The position numbers and the translations under genes were made by a program. From Nocardioides sp. REDSEA-S33_B3 (GTDB lineage: Bacteria > Actinomycetota > Actinomycetes > Propionibacteriales > Nocardioidaceae), in the NCBI GenBank assembly GCA_001627335.1, contig LUPK01000013.1, positions 17,105-81,104 on the forward strand: a DNA stretch of 64,000 bases. Direction: 5' to 3'. Under the pieces are notes generated by a model. The model saw only the letters and a program-made list of their open reading frames with translations. It was not told the DNA's origin and searched no databases. Shown here one piece after another: positions 8,913 to 17,447 of this stretch (positions are counted from its first letter, which is position 1; every line of letters starts with the position of its first letter).

Positions 8913-9190
8913 TCAAGGGGGCGAGGGCGCTACGTAGTTCCGCAGCCAGTGGCGTGATGGCAAGCCTGCCTTCGTCGTGTCGGGCGACCAGTCCCGCCTC
9001 CGAAAGCGCTCGGAGTCGTTGGTAAAGGACGTTCGATGACATGTCGTCGCAGCGGTCTTTGAGGTCAAGCGCGCGCATTGGTTCGTCGCCGAGCTCCCAC
9101 ATGACCCGCAGTGCCCATCTCCGGCCAGGAGGTCCATCGCCGCCGTGACTGGGCGACCCGTCGTCGAACCACGAACCGGGTGACCAGGGG
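8913..9190 (-). pseudogene. HxlR-type winged-helix regulator, frameshifted
   Basis: The minus strand encodes an HxlR-like DNA-binding domain: WFDDG, then RPVTAAMDLL in another frame, then GRRWALRVMWELGDEP back in the first frame, DDMSSNVLYQRLRALSEAGL and RLAITPLAAEL. Two small indels about 30 bp apart compensate each other, and the end of the gene also seems to change frame. It may be a decayed regulator or hold sequence errors. It diverges from the CMD remnant at 9289, with a short palindrome between them. Confidence 0.55.
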
Positions 9191-9259
9191 TTGGGGTGGG
9201 GGGTGTCACACGATCTCCAGGGAACTTTGGGTTTAGAAATGTTGGCGTGCACGACGGGA

Positions 9260-9274
9260 TTTCGGTTTCCGAAA
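9260..9274. promoter_or_regulatory. Palindrome TTTCGG-TTT-CCGAAA between the divergent hxlR-like and CMD remnants
   Basis: A perfect inverted repeat with 6-bp arms and a 3-bp spacer sits 15 bp before the GTG of the CMD remnant and just upstream of the hxlR-like gene. Its position suits an operator for that regulator; this is inference. Confidence 0.4.
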
Positions 9275-9288
9275 CAGGGGGATCCATC

Positions 9289-9845
9289 GTGCGCATCACT
9301 CCGCCGGCGGCACCGTTCGACCCGGAGGCGGCCGAGGCACTCGGGCCGATGATGCCGCCCGGCGTCCCCCGATCGCGCTGTTCCGCACGTTCGCCAAAGC
9401 CTAATGATGACCAAAGCCATGCAGGGTTGGGCGTACGAGCTGAGCCGCGATCTGTCTCACCGTGCGCGACCGCGAGATCCTCATCGACCGCACCTCGCCG
9501 CGTGCCGTTGCGAATACGAGTGGGGGTCCACATCGACTTCTTCGCGAGTCGGGTCGGCCTCACACAGGAGCAGATCACCTCCCTGACCCACGGAAGCGCG
9601 AGCGACCTGTGCTGGGCCTCGCCGCGCGACCGCCTCGTGGTCCGTGCAGCGGATGCACTCCACAACCACTCGACGATCTCAGTCTCGCTTCGGGAGCTGC
9701 TCTGCTCTCTGCCGAGGTCTACGAGGCCGAACTGCTCGACATTCTGCTGTTCTGCGGCTGGTACCACGCGATCTCCTTCGCTGCGAACTCCGCGGGAGTC
9801 CCGCTAGAGCCGAACGCCCCCACCTTCGAGAGTGTCCGCGCGACC
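9289..9845 (+). pseudogene. Carboxymuconolactone decarboxylase/AhpD-family protein, multiply frameshifted
   Basis: The family is clear only when frames are combined: VRITPPAAPFDPEAAEALGP from GTG 9289, MMTKAMQGWAYELSRDLS near 9404, RDREILIDRT near 9465, CRCEYEWG near 9505, VGVHIDFFASRVGLTQEQIT from 9524, and LLDILLFCGWYHAISFAANS near 9740. At least five frame changes fall within 550 bp. The last segment runs without a stop into the nadC remnant. The gene cannot make a normal protein as it stands. Sequence error is an alternative, though the error density would be far above the neighbouring operons. Confidence 0.7.
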
Positions 9846-9851
9846 GGAGGC

Positions 9852-10701
9852 GCCGGCTCTGCGCGAGACGCGCTGCGGCTCGCAGGCGCCGAACCGGACG
9901 CCGTGCTCAGTCTCCTTCGGGCAGCGATGGCCGAGGATCTCTCCGAAGCCGGCTACCTCACGTCGCTGGCCGTGGTTCCCTCCAACGTCCGCCTCGAGGT
10001 CGCCTTCACCTCCCGCCAGAACGGTGTCGCTTGCGGACTCCGCGTGGTAGCCCTCCTCTGCGAGGACATCATCGGCCCGTCTGTCACGCTCACGTCGTTG
10101 GTCGCAGACGGAGACCCGATCGCCCCTGGTCAGCAGCTGGCGTTTCTCCCGGCCCGCTCAGTAGTGGTAGCGGAACGAACGGCGCTGACCCACCTGAGCG
10201 GGATCGCGACCGCCACCCTGGGTCGACGCGGTCGACGGAACCGGCGTCGCGGTACATGACACCCGCAAGACCACACCGCTACTCCGCGCGCTTGAGAAGC
10301 ACGCCGTGCGCTGCGGTGGAGGCACCAACTACCGCTACGGACTCTTCGACGAGATCGTCATCAAGGATAACCACATCGCAGCCGCCGGAGGCATCGCAAA
10401 CGCACTCGGTGCGGTACCGGTGCAGAGCGAGGTCGAGGGCTTCGTCGAACTGGTCGAGGGTGTCGCCCACGGTGCCAGTCAGATCATGCTCGACAACTTC
10501 GCCGTGAACGATATGCGCGTCGCCGTGGAACGTGTACGAGCCTGCTCACGCGACGTGCGCCTCGAGGCCAGCGGGGGCTTCAGTCTCCGAGATGCCCGCG
10601 AGATCGCGCTGACCGGCGTGGACTCGATCTCCATCGGCTCCATCACCCATTCCGCGCCGGCAATCGACATCGGCCTCGACGCGTTGTCGGCAGCCAGATG
10701 A
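9852..10701 (+). pseudogene. nadC: Nicotinate-nucleotide pyrophosphorylase (NadC), frameshifted
   Basis: Quinolinate phosphoribosyltransferase of NAD synthesis, in two frames. The first part has LLRAAMAEDLSEAGYLTSLA and ends with AERTALTHLSGIATAT near 10222. The second, in another frame from about 10225, has WVDAVDGTGVAVHDTRKTTP, RCGGGTNYR, IKDNHIAAAGG, IMLDNF, LEASGG and SIGSITHSAPAIDIGLD. The break removes about two codons plus a frame, and a further short stretch after GGIANALGAV looks missing. The substrate-binding Lys and Arg motifs survive. A nadC copy without nadA or nadB here is odd; it may have served a quinolinate-like intermediate. Confidence 0.8.
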
Positions 10702-10761
10702 GGATGAGGAGCTAGCGCCTGAGGCGCGCCAGTGCGGTGCCCACGACTATGGCCACTAAGA

Positions 10762-13700
10762 TCAACCGACGACGAGCACCAGGTCGCCGCCGTCGACGGC
10801 TTGGGTGCCGGGGATCGCGACTCGTTCGACCGTGCCCGCGACCGGCGCGGTGATCGAGGCCTCCATCTTCATGGCCTCGATGGTCGCGACCGTCTGGCCG
10901 ACCTCGACCGTCGCGCCGGTCTCGACGATCACGGTCACCACGCCCTGGAACGGCGCGGCCACGTGGCCGGGCTTCGAGGTGTCGGCCTTCTCGGCGGCCG
11001 CGACCTCGGCGGAGACGCTCCTGTCGCGCACGGAGATGGGGCGGAGCTGGCCGTTGATGGTTGCCATCACGGTGCGGTTGCCGCGCTCATCGGGCTCGCT
11101 GATCGCCTGCAGCCCGAGCAGGATCGTCTTGCCCTCCTCGATCGTGACCTCGTGCTCGTCGCCGCGCCGCAGCCCGTAGAGGTAGTCGATGGTCGGAAGC
11201 ACAGAGACGTCGCCGTGGGTCTCGCGGGCCTCAGTGAAGTCCTTGGTGGGTCCGGGAAAGAGCAGCTGGTTGAGGGTCTCGCGACGGACCCGGGAGCTGC
11301 CGACGGTGAGCGCCTCGGACTGCTCCGCGGTCACCTCGCCGATTGACGGCTTCCAGGTGCGGCCGGCCAGGGCCTTGGTTCGGAACGGGTCGGGCCAGCC
11401 GCCGGGCGGGTCGCCGAGCTCGCCGTGAAGAAAGCCGATCACGGAGTCAGGGATGTCGAACTTCGAGGGGTTCACGGCGAACTCGGCGGGATCGGCGCTG
11501 ACGCCGACGAGCGCGAGCGCGAGATCGCCGACGACCTTACTGCTCGGGGTGACCTTGGGGATGTGGCCCAGGATGTCGTTGGCGGCGGCGTACATGTCCT
11601 CGACCTGCTCGAACTTCTCGCCGAGTCCGAGAGCGATGGCCTGCTGACGGAGGTTGGAGAGCTGGCCGCCAGGGATCTCGTGTCGGTAGACGCGGCCGGT
11701 GGGGGCGGGGAGGCCGGACTCGAACGGTTCGTAGACCCTCCGGGTGGCCTCCCAGTAGGGCTCGAGGGCGTTGACGGCGGCGAGGGAGAGCCCGGTCTCG
11801 CGGTCGGAGTGGTCGGTCGCGGACACGAGTGCGGAGAGAGCGGGCTGCGAGGTGGTGCCGGCCATGGATGCGCAGGCGGCGTCGACGGCGTCGACGCCGG
11901 CGTCGATGGCGGCGAGGAGGGTGCCGAGCTGGCCGCCGGGGGTGTCGTGGGTGTGGAGGTGGACGGGGAGGTCGAAGCGTTCGCGCAGGGCGATGACCAG
12001 GGTGCGGGCAGCGGGGGCGCGGAGGAGGCCGGCCATGTCCTTGATCGCGAGGACGTGGGCGCCGGCGTCGACGATCCGCTCGGCGAGCCGCAGGTAGTAG
12101 TCGAGGGTGTAGAGCGTCTCGTCGGGGCTGGAGAGGTCGCCGGTGTAGCAGAGCGCGACCTCGGCCAGTGTGGTGCCGGTCTCGCGGACGGCCTCGATCG
12201 CGGGGCGCATCTGCTCGACGTCGTTGAGGGCGTCAAAAATCCGGAACACGTCCAGGCCGGTGGCGGCGGCTTCCTGCACGAAGGCGCGGGTGACGGCGGT
12301 GGGGTACGGCGTGTAGCCGACGGTGCTGCGGCCGCGAAGCAGCATCTGGAGCATCACGTTCGGGACGGCCTGGCGCAACGCGGCCAGCCGCTCCCAGGGG
12401 TCCTCGGACAGGAACCGCAGTGCGACGTCGTAGGTCGCGCCGCCCCAGCACTCTAGCGACCACAACTCCGGTGTGGTCCGGGCGACGTGCCCGGCCACAC
12501 CGAGCAGGTCGCGAGTGCGGACCCGGGTCGCGAGCAGCGACTGGTGTGCGTCGCGGAACGTGGTGTCGGTGACCGCGACCTGTGCCTGCTCGCGCAGGGC
12601 CCGCGCGAATGCCTCGGGTCCGAGGGCGAGCAGCCGCTGACGGGTGCCGTCCGGCGGCGGGACGCGCAGGTCGACCGGCGGCAGCTTCGAGGCGGGGTCC
12701 ACGCTGACCGGCGCCGGCCCGTTCGGTTGGTTCACCGTGACGTCGGCGAGGAAGGTCATCAGCTTGGTGCCGCGGTCACCGGCGGCGCGGGCCTGGAGCA
12801 GCTGCGGGTGCGTCTCGATGAAGCTGGTGGTGACCCGTCCGGCCGCGAAGCTCGGGTCGTCGAGGACGGCCTGGAGGAACGCGATGTTGGTCGTGACGCC
12901 GCGGATCCGGAACTCCGCGATTGCCCGCCGGGCCTTGGCGACGGCGTCCCCGAAGGTCCGACCCCGGCAGGTGAGCTTGGACAGCATCGAGTCGAAGTGC
13001 GCGGACACCTCGGCGCCGGTGTAGGTGGTGCCGCCGTCGATGCGGACTCCGCCGCCGCCGGGGGAGCGGTACGTCGTGATGATCCCGGTGTCGGGGCGGA
13101 AGCTGTTGGCGGGGTCCTCGGTGGTGATCCGGCACTGCAGCGCGGAACCGCGGAGCTGGACGGTGTCCTGGGACAGCCCGAGGTCGGCGAACGTCGCGCC
13201 GGAAGCGATCCGCAACTGGGCTTGGACGAGGTCGACGTCGGTGACCTCCTCGGTCACGGTGTGTTCGACCTGGATGCGGGGGTTCATCTCGATGAAGACG
13301 TAGTTACCGTCGGGGTCAAGGAGGAACTCGACCGTGCCGGCGTTGCGGTAGCCGATTTCGCGGGCGAACCGCACCGCGTCGGCGCACATGCGGTCGCGCA
13401 GCTCGGGGTCGAGGTTCGGGGCCGGGGCGATCTCGACGACCTTCTGGTGCCGCCGCTGCACCGAGCAGTCCCGCTCGAAAAGGTGCATCACCTCACCCGC
13501 GGCGTCGGCCAGGATCTGTACCTCGATGTGACGGGGGTCGGTGACCGCCTGCTCGATGAAGACCGTCGGGTCGCCGAAGGCGCCCTCGGCCTCGCGCATG
13601 CAGGTCTCCACGGCCTCACGCAGGTCCTCGACCCGGTTCACCCGCCGCATGCCGCGGCCGCCGCCACCGGCGACCGCCTTGACGAAAAGCGGGAGCCGCA

Positions 13701-14160
13701 GCGTCTCCGCGGCCGCGACCAGGGCGTCCACGTCGGTCGACGGGTCCACACTGGCGAGCGTCGGGACGCCGGCCGCCTTGGCCGCCGCGATGGCGCGGGC
13801 CTTGTTGCCCGTCAGCTCAAGGATGGCCGCCGAGGGCCCGACGAAGGTGATGCCGGCGTCGGCGCAGGCCTCGGCCAGGGCCGGGTTCTCGGACAGGAAC
13901 CCGTAGCCGGGGTAGACGGCGTCCGCGCCGGCGTTGAGGGCGACCTGCACGACCGCGTCCGGGTCCAGGTACGCCCGGACCGGGTGGCCGCGCTCGCCGA
14001 TCTCGTAGGACTCGTCCGCCTTCAGCCGGTGCTCGGACCCGCGGTCCTCGTAGGGGAACACCGCGACAGTGCGCGCGCCGAGCTCGTACGCCGCGCGGAA
14101 CGCGCGGATCGCGATCTCGCCGCGATTAGCGACCAGCACCTTCACGAATCCGTTGGTCAC
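10762..14160 (-). CDS. pyc: Pyruvate carboxylase
   Basis: 1132-residue single-chain enzyme that carboxylates pyruvate to oxaloacetate with ATP and biotin. Biotin carboxylase occupies residues 1 to about 450 (VLVANRGEIAIRAFRA, glycine-rich AGGGGRGM, EMNPRIQVEHTVTEE). The carboxyltransferase barrel covers about 535 to 830 (DTTFRDAHQSLLATR, HLHTHDT). Then comes the PYC/OADA domain, and last a biotinyl domain with the acceptor Lys at about 1098 in EAMKMEAS. Length is normal. The start is GTG 14160 with AAGGAG just upstream. It lies downstream of the dioxygenase on the same strand with a 121-bp gap. In this setting it could convert the pyruvate released by meta-cleavage into oxaloacetate (inference). 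Confidence 0.95.
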   Translation of the reverse strand: MTNGFVKVLVANRGEIAIRAFRAAYELGARTVAVFPYEDRGSEHRLKADESYEIGERGHPVRAYLDPDAVVQVALNAGADAVYPGYGFLSENPALAEACADAGITFVGPSAAILELTGNKARAIAAAKAAGVPTLASVDPSTDVDALVAAAETLRLPLFVKAVAGGGGRGMRRVNRVEDLREAVETCMREAEGAFGDPTVFIEQAVTDPRHIEVQILADAAGEVMHLFERDCSVQRRHQKVVEIAPAPNLDPELRDRMCADAVRFAREIGYRNAGTVEFLLDPDGNYVFIEMNPRIQVEHTVTEEVTDVDLVQAQLRIASGATFADLGLSQDTVQLRGSALQCRITTEDPANSFRPDTGIITTYRSPGGGGVRIDGGTTYTGAEVSAHFDSMLSKLTCRGRTFGDAVAKARRAIAEFRIRGVTTNIAFLQAVLDDPSFAAGRVTTSFIETHPQLLQARAAGDRGTKLMTFLADVTVNQPNGPAPVSVDPASKLPPVDLRVPPPDGTRQRLLALGPEAFARALREQAQVAVTDTTFRDAHQSLLATRVRTRDLLGVAGHVARTTPELWSLECWGGATYDVALRFLSEDPWERLAALRQAVPNVMLQMLLRGRSTVGYTPYPTAVTRAFVQEAAATGLDVFRIFDALNDVEQMRPAIEAVRETGTTLAEVALCYTGDLSSPDETLYTLDYYLRLAERIVDAGAHVLAIKDMAGLLRAPAARTLVIALRERFDLPVHLHTHDTPGGQLGTLLAAIDAGVDAVDAACASMAGTTSQPALSALVSATDHSDRETGLSLAAVNALEPYWEATRRVYEPFESGLPAPTGRVYRHEIPGGQLSNLRQQAIALGLGEKFEQVEDMYAAANDILGHIPKVTPSSKVVGDLALALVGVSADPAEFAVNPSKFDIPDSVIGFLHGELGDPPGGWPDPFRTKALAGRTWKPSIGEVTAEQSEALTVGSSRVRRETLNQLLFPGPTKDFTEARETHGDVSVLPTIDYLYGLRRGDEHEVTIEEGKTILLGLQAISEPDERGNRTVMATINGQLRPISVRDRSVSAEVAAAEKADTSKPGHVAAPFQGVVTVIVETGATVEVGQTVATIEAMKMEASITAPVAGTVERVAIPGTQAVDGGDLVLVVG

Positions 14161-14281
14161 TGGAGTGCTCCTTGATCTCTCTCAAGAGAACGCGTCTTGC
14201 GCGCGCAGGGGTACCGACCACCGCTTGCCATGGCTGCAAGTCCAGCGACCCGGTTCGTCAAAACGATTCGCGACGTGCGTC

Positions 14282-15247
14282 TCAGACAACCGGCGTGGCG
14301 TGTGTATGAAAGGTCTCCGGGACATCCTGTCCCCACGCCGTGGAGCGAGCTTCAGATTCGGTGTTCCACGTCACGGGTTCCCAATCCGGAGCAGTGATGT
14401 GCAACCCGCCAAAAATGAGTTCGACGCGGTTTCCTCCGGGTTCGAGGACGTAGAGGAAGAACCCCTGCGTCCTAAGGTGCTTCGCCGGCCCGAACTCAAT
14501 GGGCGTGCCCAGTTCCATGAACAGGTCGGCGGCTCGAAGGATTGCCGAGCTGTCCTCGACGGCGTACGCGATGTGGTGCAGGCGCCCATGTTGTCCCGCT
14601 ACCGGTTCCCGAGTGATTGCCAGATCGTGCGCCTTGTTCATCAAACTCATCCACGCGCCTACTTCTGGTGCGCCTGGAGGGACAAGTCGCTCGCGCAGTT
14701 TGAAGCCCAGCGTGCTCGACATGAACTCGCGCGCTTCAGGAACACCGCCGGCCAAGACGTTCAAGTGGTCGATCCGAGCGGCGCCAACTCCCCGACTCAC
14801 GGAACTCTGGGGCTGATTCAAGAGGTAGGACGTCGAATCTTCGGATGCAACGTAGCGTTCGGATTCGTAGTAGATCTCCATGAGCTGGCCACTGGGCGAG
14901 CGAAATTGGAACGCCGCTCCATGGCCGATGTCACCGTCGATCCATTCGCCAGCCACACCTTGGTTCCGCAGAGCGGACACCCTGCGTGCGAGCGCGGCGG
15001 CGCTGGTTGTACGCCATCCCACGTGACCGAGGCCAGCGACAGGGGCGGCGGTCAGTTTCAGTGTGCTGAGGTCATGGTCGCCCCAGCCCCTCAAGTAGAC
15101 GCTGGATCCTGTTACGGCCACCATCGTGAGCCCGTACACCTCGAGGAAGAACGCCAGACTTTCGTCGAAGCGAGGTGTCAGCAGTTCAACGTGACCTAAA
15201 TGGGCCAGATCGTAGATCGGTTCCTCCGCCGCCTGCGTCTCAGGCAT
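14282..15247 (-). CDS. Extradiol ring-cleavage dioxygenase (catechol 2,3-dioxygenase-like, VOC type I)
   Basis: 321 residues with two vicinal-oxygen-chelate modules, residues about 15-130 and 158-280. By comparison with catechol 2,3-dioxygenases the Fe ligands are His161 (IDHLNV), a His of the 224-225 pair (RLHHIAYAV) and Glu276 (GNRVELIFG). The second-sphere His257 and Tyr266 also fit. It should open a catechol-type ring next to the hydroxyls. It starts at ATG 15247, overlapping the CMD gene upstream by 8 bp, so it is the third gene of a divergent operon from the 16.1-16.3 kb regulatory region. The true substrate is unknown; aminophenol or hydroxyanthranilate analogues are possible given the neighbours. 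Confidence 0.88.
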   Translation of the reverse strand: MPETQAAEEPIYDLAHLGHVELLTPRFDESLAFFLEVYGLTMVAVTGSSVYLRGWGDHDLSTLKLTAAPVAGLGHVGWRTTSAAALARRVSALRNQGVAGEWIDGDIGHGAAFQFRSPSGQLMEIYYESERYVASEDSTSYLLNQPQSSVSRGVGAARIDHLNVLAGGVPEAREFMSSTLGFKLRERLVPPGAPEVGAWMSLMNKAHDLAITREPVAGQHGRLHHIAYAVEDSSAILRAADLFMELGTPIEFGPAKHLRTQGFFLYVLEPGGNRVELIFGGLHITAPDWEPVTWNTESEARSTAWGQDVPETFHTHATPVV

Positions 15248-15665
15248 GACCTTGGGTCTCCATCAGAGCGATGTCAGCCAACACTTGGGGTCCCCGGTTG
15301 GCGGCTGAGTATCCAGTGAAGAGGAAGGCCAGGTTGACGACCGCCTGCAGCTCGTCCCAGCTTGCACCGGCCCTCCGAGCGGCGAGGCCGTGGAGTGCCG
15401 CGGCATCGCTCAACTTCGAGTGGAGAACTCCGAAGAGAACGAGTTGAACCGTCTTTTGGTCCAAGGCCTCGGGGTACATCGCTAGATGTCGCAGTTTCTC
15501 CTGCGCGAGGAGCAGGGCGGGATCACGCTGTGCTTCTGCGTCGAAGCGTGCAGCGACACGTGAGGGGACGAAGCCGACGAGTTCTTCGTAGGTGGCGCGG
15601 AGGGCCGCAATCGTCTGCTCCTCATCCACGCTCGTCTGACGGATGCGGGACAGTTCATCACTCAC
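15240..15665 (-). CDS. Carboxymuconolactone decarboxylase/AhpD-like protein 1
   Basis: 141 residues of the CMD family. Helical motifs are TYEELVGFVPSRVAARFDA, KLRHLAMYPEALDQKTVQLV and AVNLAFLFTGYSAANRG. It has no CxxC pair, so it is not a classical peroxidase. GTG 15665 is chosen because it overlaps the stop of the preceding CMD gene (15658) by 8 bp and begins where family members begin. An open frame extends further upstream, but only as an overlap of the other gene. With its partner it may form a heteromeric decarboxylase or isomerase acting near the ring-cleavage product. Confidence 0.82.
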   Translation of the reverse strand: MSDELSRIRQTSVDEEQTIAALRATYEELVGFVPSRVAARFDAEAQRDPALLLAQEKLRHLAMYPEALDQKTVQLVLFGVLHSKLSDAAALHGLAARRAGASWDELQAVVNLAFLFTGYSAANRGPQVLADIALMETQGHA

Positions 15666-16071
15666 TGTCGTTGCCTTCGAGTGGAATCGCGATGCCCTTG
15701 GCGGCGAAGACCGCCTTGGCGACATCGAGGCCGCGGATTGTGCGGGGGTGTCCTGCATAGATCGACACGTGGAAGATCGCTTCGATGATCTCAGCCGGGC
15801 TGACCCCGACATGGAGGGCTCCGCGCATGTGCGCGGTGAGCAGCTTTTCGGTATCGCCAAGCGCGGTCAGGACTGCCACGTTGATGAGCTGGCGTTGCTG
15901 ATGCGACAGATCGGGGCGGCCGTAGACGTCCGCGAACCCGGTCTCTACAACGAACTTGAAGAAGTCCGGGCTGATCTCGCTGATCGGATTCCCAATCCTC
16001 GCGAGAGACCCGGACCCGTGGATCTCGTTCATGATTTCGATACCGCGGTCGTACTTCGTGTCCTGTGACAT
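15658..16071 (-). CDS. Carboxymuconolactone decarboxylase/AhpD-like protein 2
   Basis: 137 residues, PcaC-like: YDRGIEIMNEIHG near the start, then RPDLSHQQRQLINVAVLTALG, LTAHMRGALHVGVSPAEIIE and SIYAGHPRTIRGLDVAKAVF. The conserved HxxxAxxxGxxxxEIxE region is present. ATG 16071 has a strong ribosome binding site (GGAGGAAC). It is the first gene of the minus-strand operon (CMD2, CMD1, dioxygenase, possibly pyc) that diverges from the RidA operon. Gamma-carboxymuconolactone decarboxylation is the textbook reaction, but in a meta-cleavage setting the substrate must differ. Confidence 0.86.
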   Translation of the reverse strand: MSQDTKYDRGIEIMNEIHGSGSLARIGNPISEISPDFFKFVVETGFADVYGRPDLSHQQRQLINVAVLTALGDTEKLLTAHMRGALHVGVSPAEIIEAIFHVSIYAGHPRTIRGLDVAKAVFAAKGIAIPLEGNDSE

Positions 16072-16356
16072 GCGAGTTCCTCCATTGTCGAAGTTGTGGC
16101 GGCGAGCTTCGAACTTCATCGAGCGCGCGCCCGGCGCTCGGCCTCCGCGCCGAAACCACATCCGAACTTGTCCGATCAGGCGTGCGCCGGACTGTTGTTC
16201 AGTCGCCGGCTTCGCTGCGAGCGCAGACCAGCAGCCCGAGATTCTGTACACAGAAGTCGAGGCAAGTCAACGCCCAACTGAGCGCGAACTCTGCGATTGA
16301 CATGCCTGGATCTCAGATCTATGGTGGAAGAACTGCATACAGATAATGGAGGCACG
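16072..16356. promoter_or_regulatory. Divergent regulatory region with two GntR-type operator candidates
   Basis: Between the CMD2 gene and the RidA gene. TTCTGTACACAGAA at 16242-16255 is a perfect inverted repeat around AC. AACTGCATACAGAT at 16331-16344 sits just ahead of the RidA ribosome binding site. The cores CTGTACACAG and CTGCATACAG are identical to the two in front of the importer operon, in the same order and with nearly the same spacing. No open frame here looks real. Confidence 0.62.
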
Positions 16357-17436
16357 ATGAAGGCGATTAGGCCGCCGAGGACACCGCGGGGCTTGGCGTT
16401 CACCCCCGGCTACGCCCTCAACCCTGGGGCGCGGATCATCCCGTTGGGAGTGGTCACCCCCGAACGGGACGGTGCCGTCAATCCATCGATTGCCCAACAG
16501 ACCGCGGACTGCCTCGCGAACGTTGACGACATGCTGGCCCGACTTGGCAACAGCGCTCGTGCCGTCAAGATGACGCTCTGCATGACCGACGTGAGAGAGG
16601 TCTGGGACAGCAACGCCGTCTTCGACAAGCACTACGCCAGCGACGAACGCCCGAATCCCGCCAAGACACTCCTTGAGGTCTCGGCCTGCTCGGTGCCGGG
16701 TGCACGTTTCGAAGTAGACGTCTGGGCGGTCGTTGAGCCCGACGGCGGCTCAGTGACTCGGGCCGGAGACGTGCGGGTTGCCCACGGGCAGGCCGGTGAA
16801 GCAGCCGGTGCTGGCCTCGAGGCTGAGTTGGAGAGCTGTGTCAATGCGATCGATCAGGCACTAGCCGCCTCGCGCGATGACCGGGCGCAGGTCGCAAGGC
16901 TCGCTGTGCACCTCGCCGACATGAGTGACTGGTCGCTCTGCCGGCAGATCCTGGAAAGGCAGTTCGACCCGGCTCAGACGGTGCTGGTGCCACTGGCGGT
17001 TACGAAGGTCGGCCAGGTGGGTGCCCGCGTTGAGCTCAGTGCCTGGACCGAAGGGCCTGCTCAGCCGGCCAACGCCGGCGATCCGACGATCCTTGCGATC
17101 TCCGGCAGCGCGGCGATTCCGATGTACATCGGCGGCGAGGCTTCGGATCTTTACAAGTATCGACCTGTGGCAGACATCCGCGATCAGGTCGAGGTCTGTC
17201 TGAACAACTACGCGAACATCCTCCAGACAGCTGGCTCCAGTTGGGACGACATCTTCGAAACAACTTGGCACCTCACTGACCGACGGGAATGGGACGCCGT
17301 TGCAGAGGTTGTCGAGAAGTGGTTTGGACGACCTGTCCCTAACCCCACGGTGATCGAAGTCCCCAAGTTCGTTCTCCCCGGAGTGCGAGTCGAGATTGAT
17401 ATGTGGGGAACCATCCCCGCTGGCGGAACGGCGTAG
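16357..17436 (+). CDS. Triple-domain RidA family protein (YjgF/YER057c/UK114), possible aminomuconate deaminase-like enzyme
   Basis: 359 residues, against about 125 for a normal RidA. Three successive RidA-like units can be read: residues about 5-128 (ending ARFEVDVWAV), about 130-236 (VNAIDQALAASRDD to GARVELSAW) and about 237-359 (CLNNYANILQTAGSSWDDIF to VRVEIDMWGT). RidA proteins are homotrimers with active sites between subunits, so this looks like a single-chain trimer. The Arg that binds the substrate carboxylate in canonical RidA appears as Lys (NPAKTLLEV) and Gln (DPAQTVLV), and is not evident in unit 3 (NPTVIEV). ATG 16357 has AATGGAGG upstream. The family includes 2-aminomuconate deaminase, which would suit the neighbouring extradiol dioxygenase. 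Confidence 0.85.
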   Translation: MKAIRPPRTPRGLAFTPGYALNPGARIIPLGVVTPERDGAVNPSIAQQTADCLANVDDMLARLGNSARAVKMTLCMTDVREVWDSNAVFDKHYASDERPNPAKTLLEVSACSVPGARFEVDVWAVVEPDGGSVTRAGDVRVAHGQAGEAAGAGLEAELESCVNAIDQALAASRDDRAQVARLAVHLADMSDWSLCRQILERQFDPAQTVLVPLAVTKVGQVGARVELSAWTEGPAQPANAGDPTILAISGSAAIPMYIGGEASDLYKYRPVADIRDQVEVCLNNYANILQTAGSSWDDIFETTWHLTDRREWDAVAEVVEKWFGRPVPNPTVIEVPKFVLPGVRVEIDMWGTIPAGGTA

Positions 17437-17447
17437 GGGCTGCGTCG

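Noticed and set aside
11425..14175. Two long plus-strand frames opposite pyruvate carboxylase
   Set aside because: Low-complexity Gly/Ala/Val/Glu composition and no domains; the minus strand has a complete pyc.
15240..16071. Standard beta-ketoadipate (pcaC) pathway
   Set aside because: CMD-family genes are present but no protocatechuate dioxygenase, pcaB or pcaD; the ring-cleavage enzyme is extradiol.
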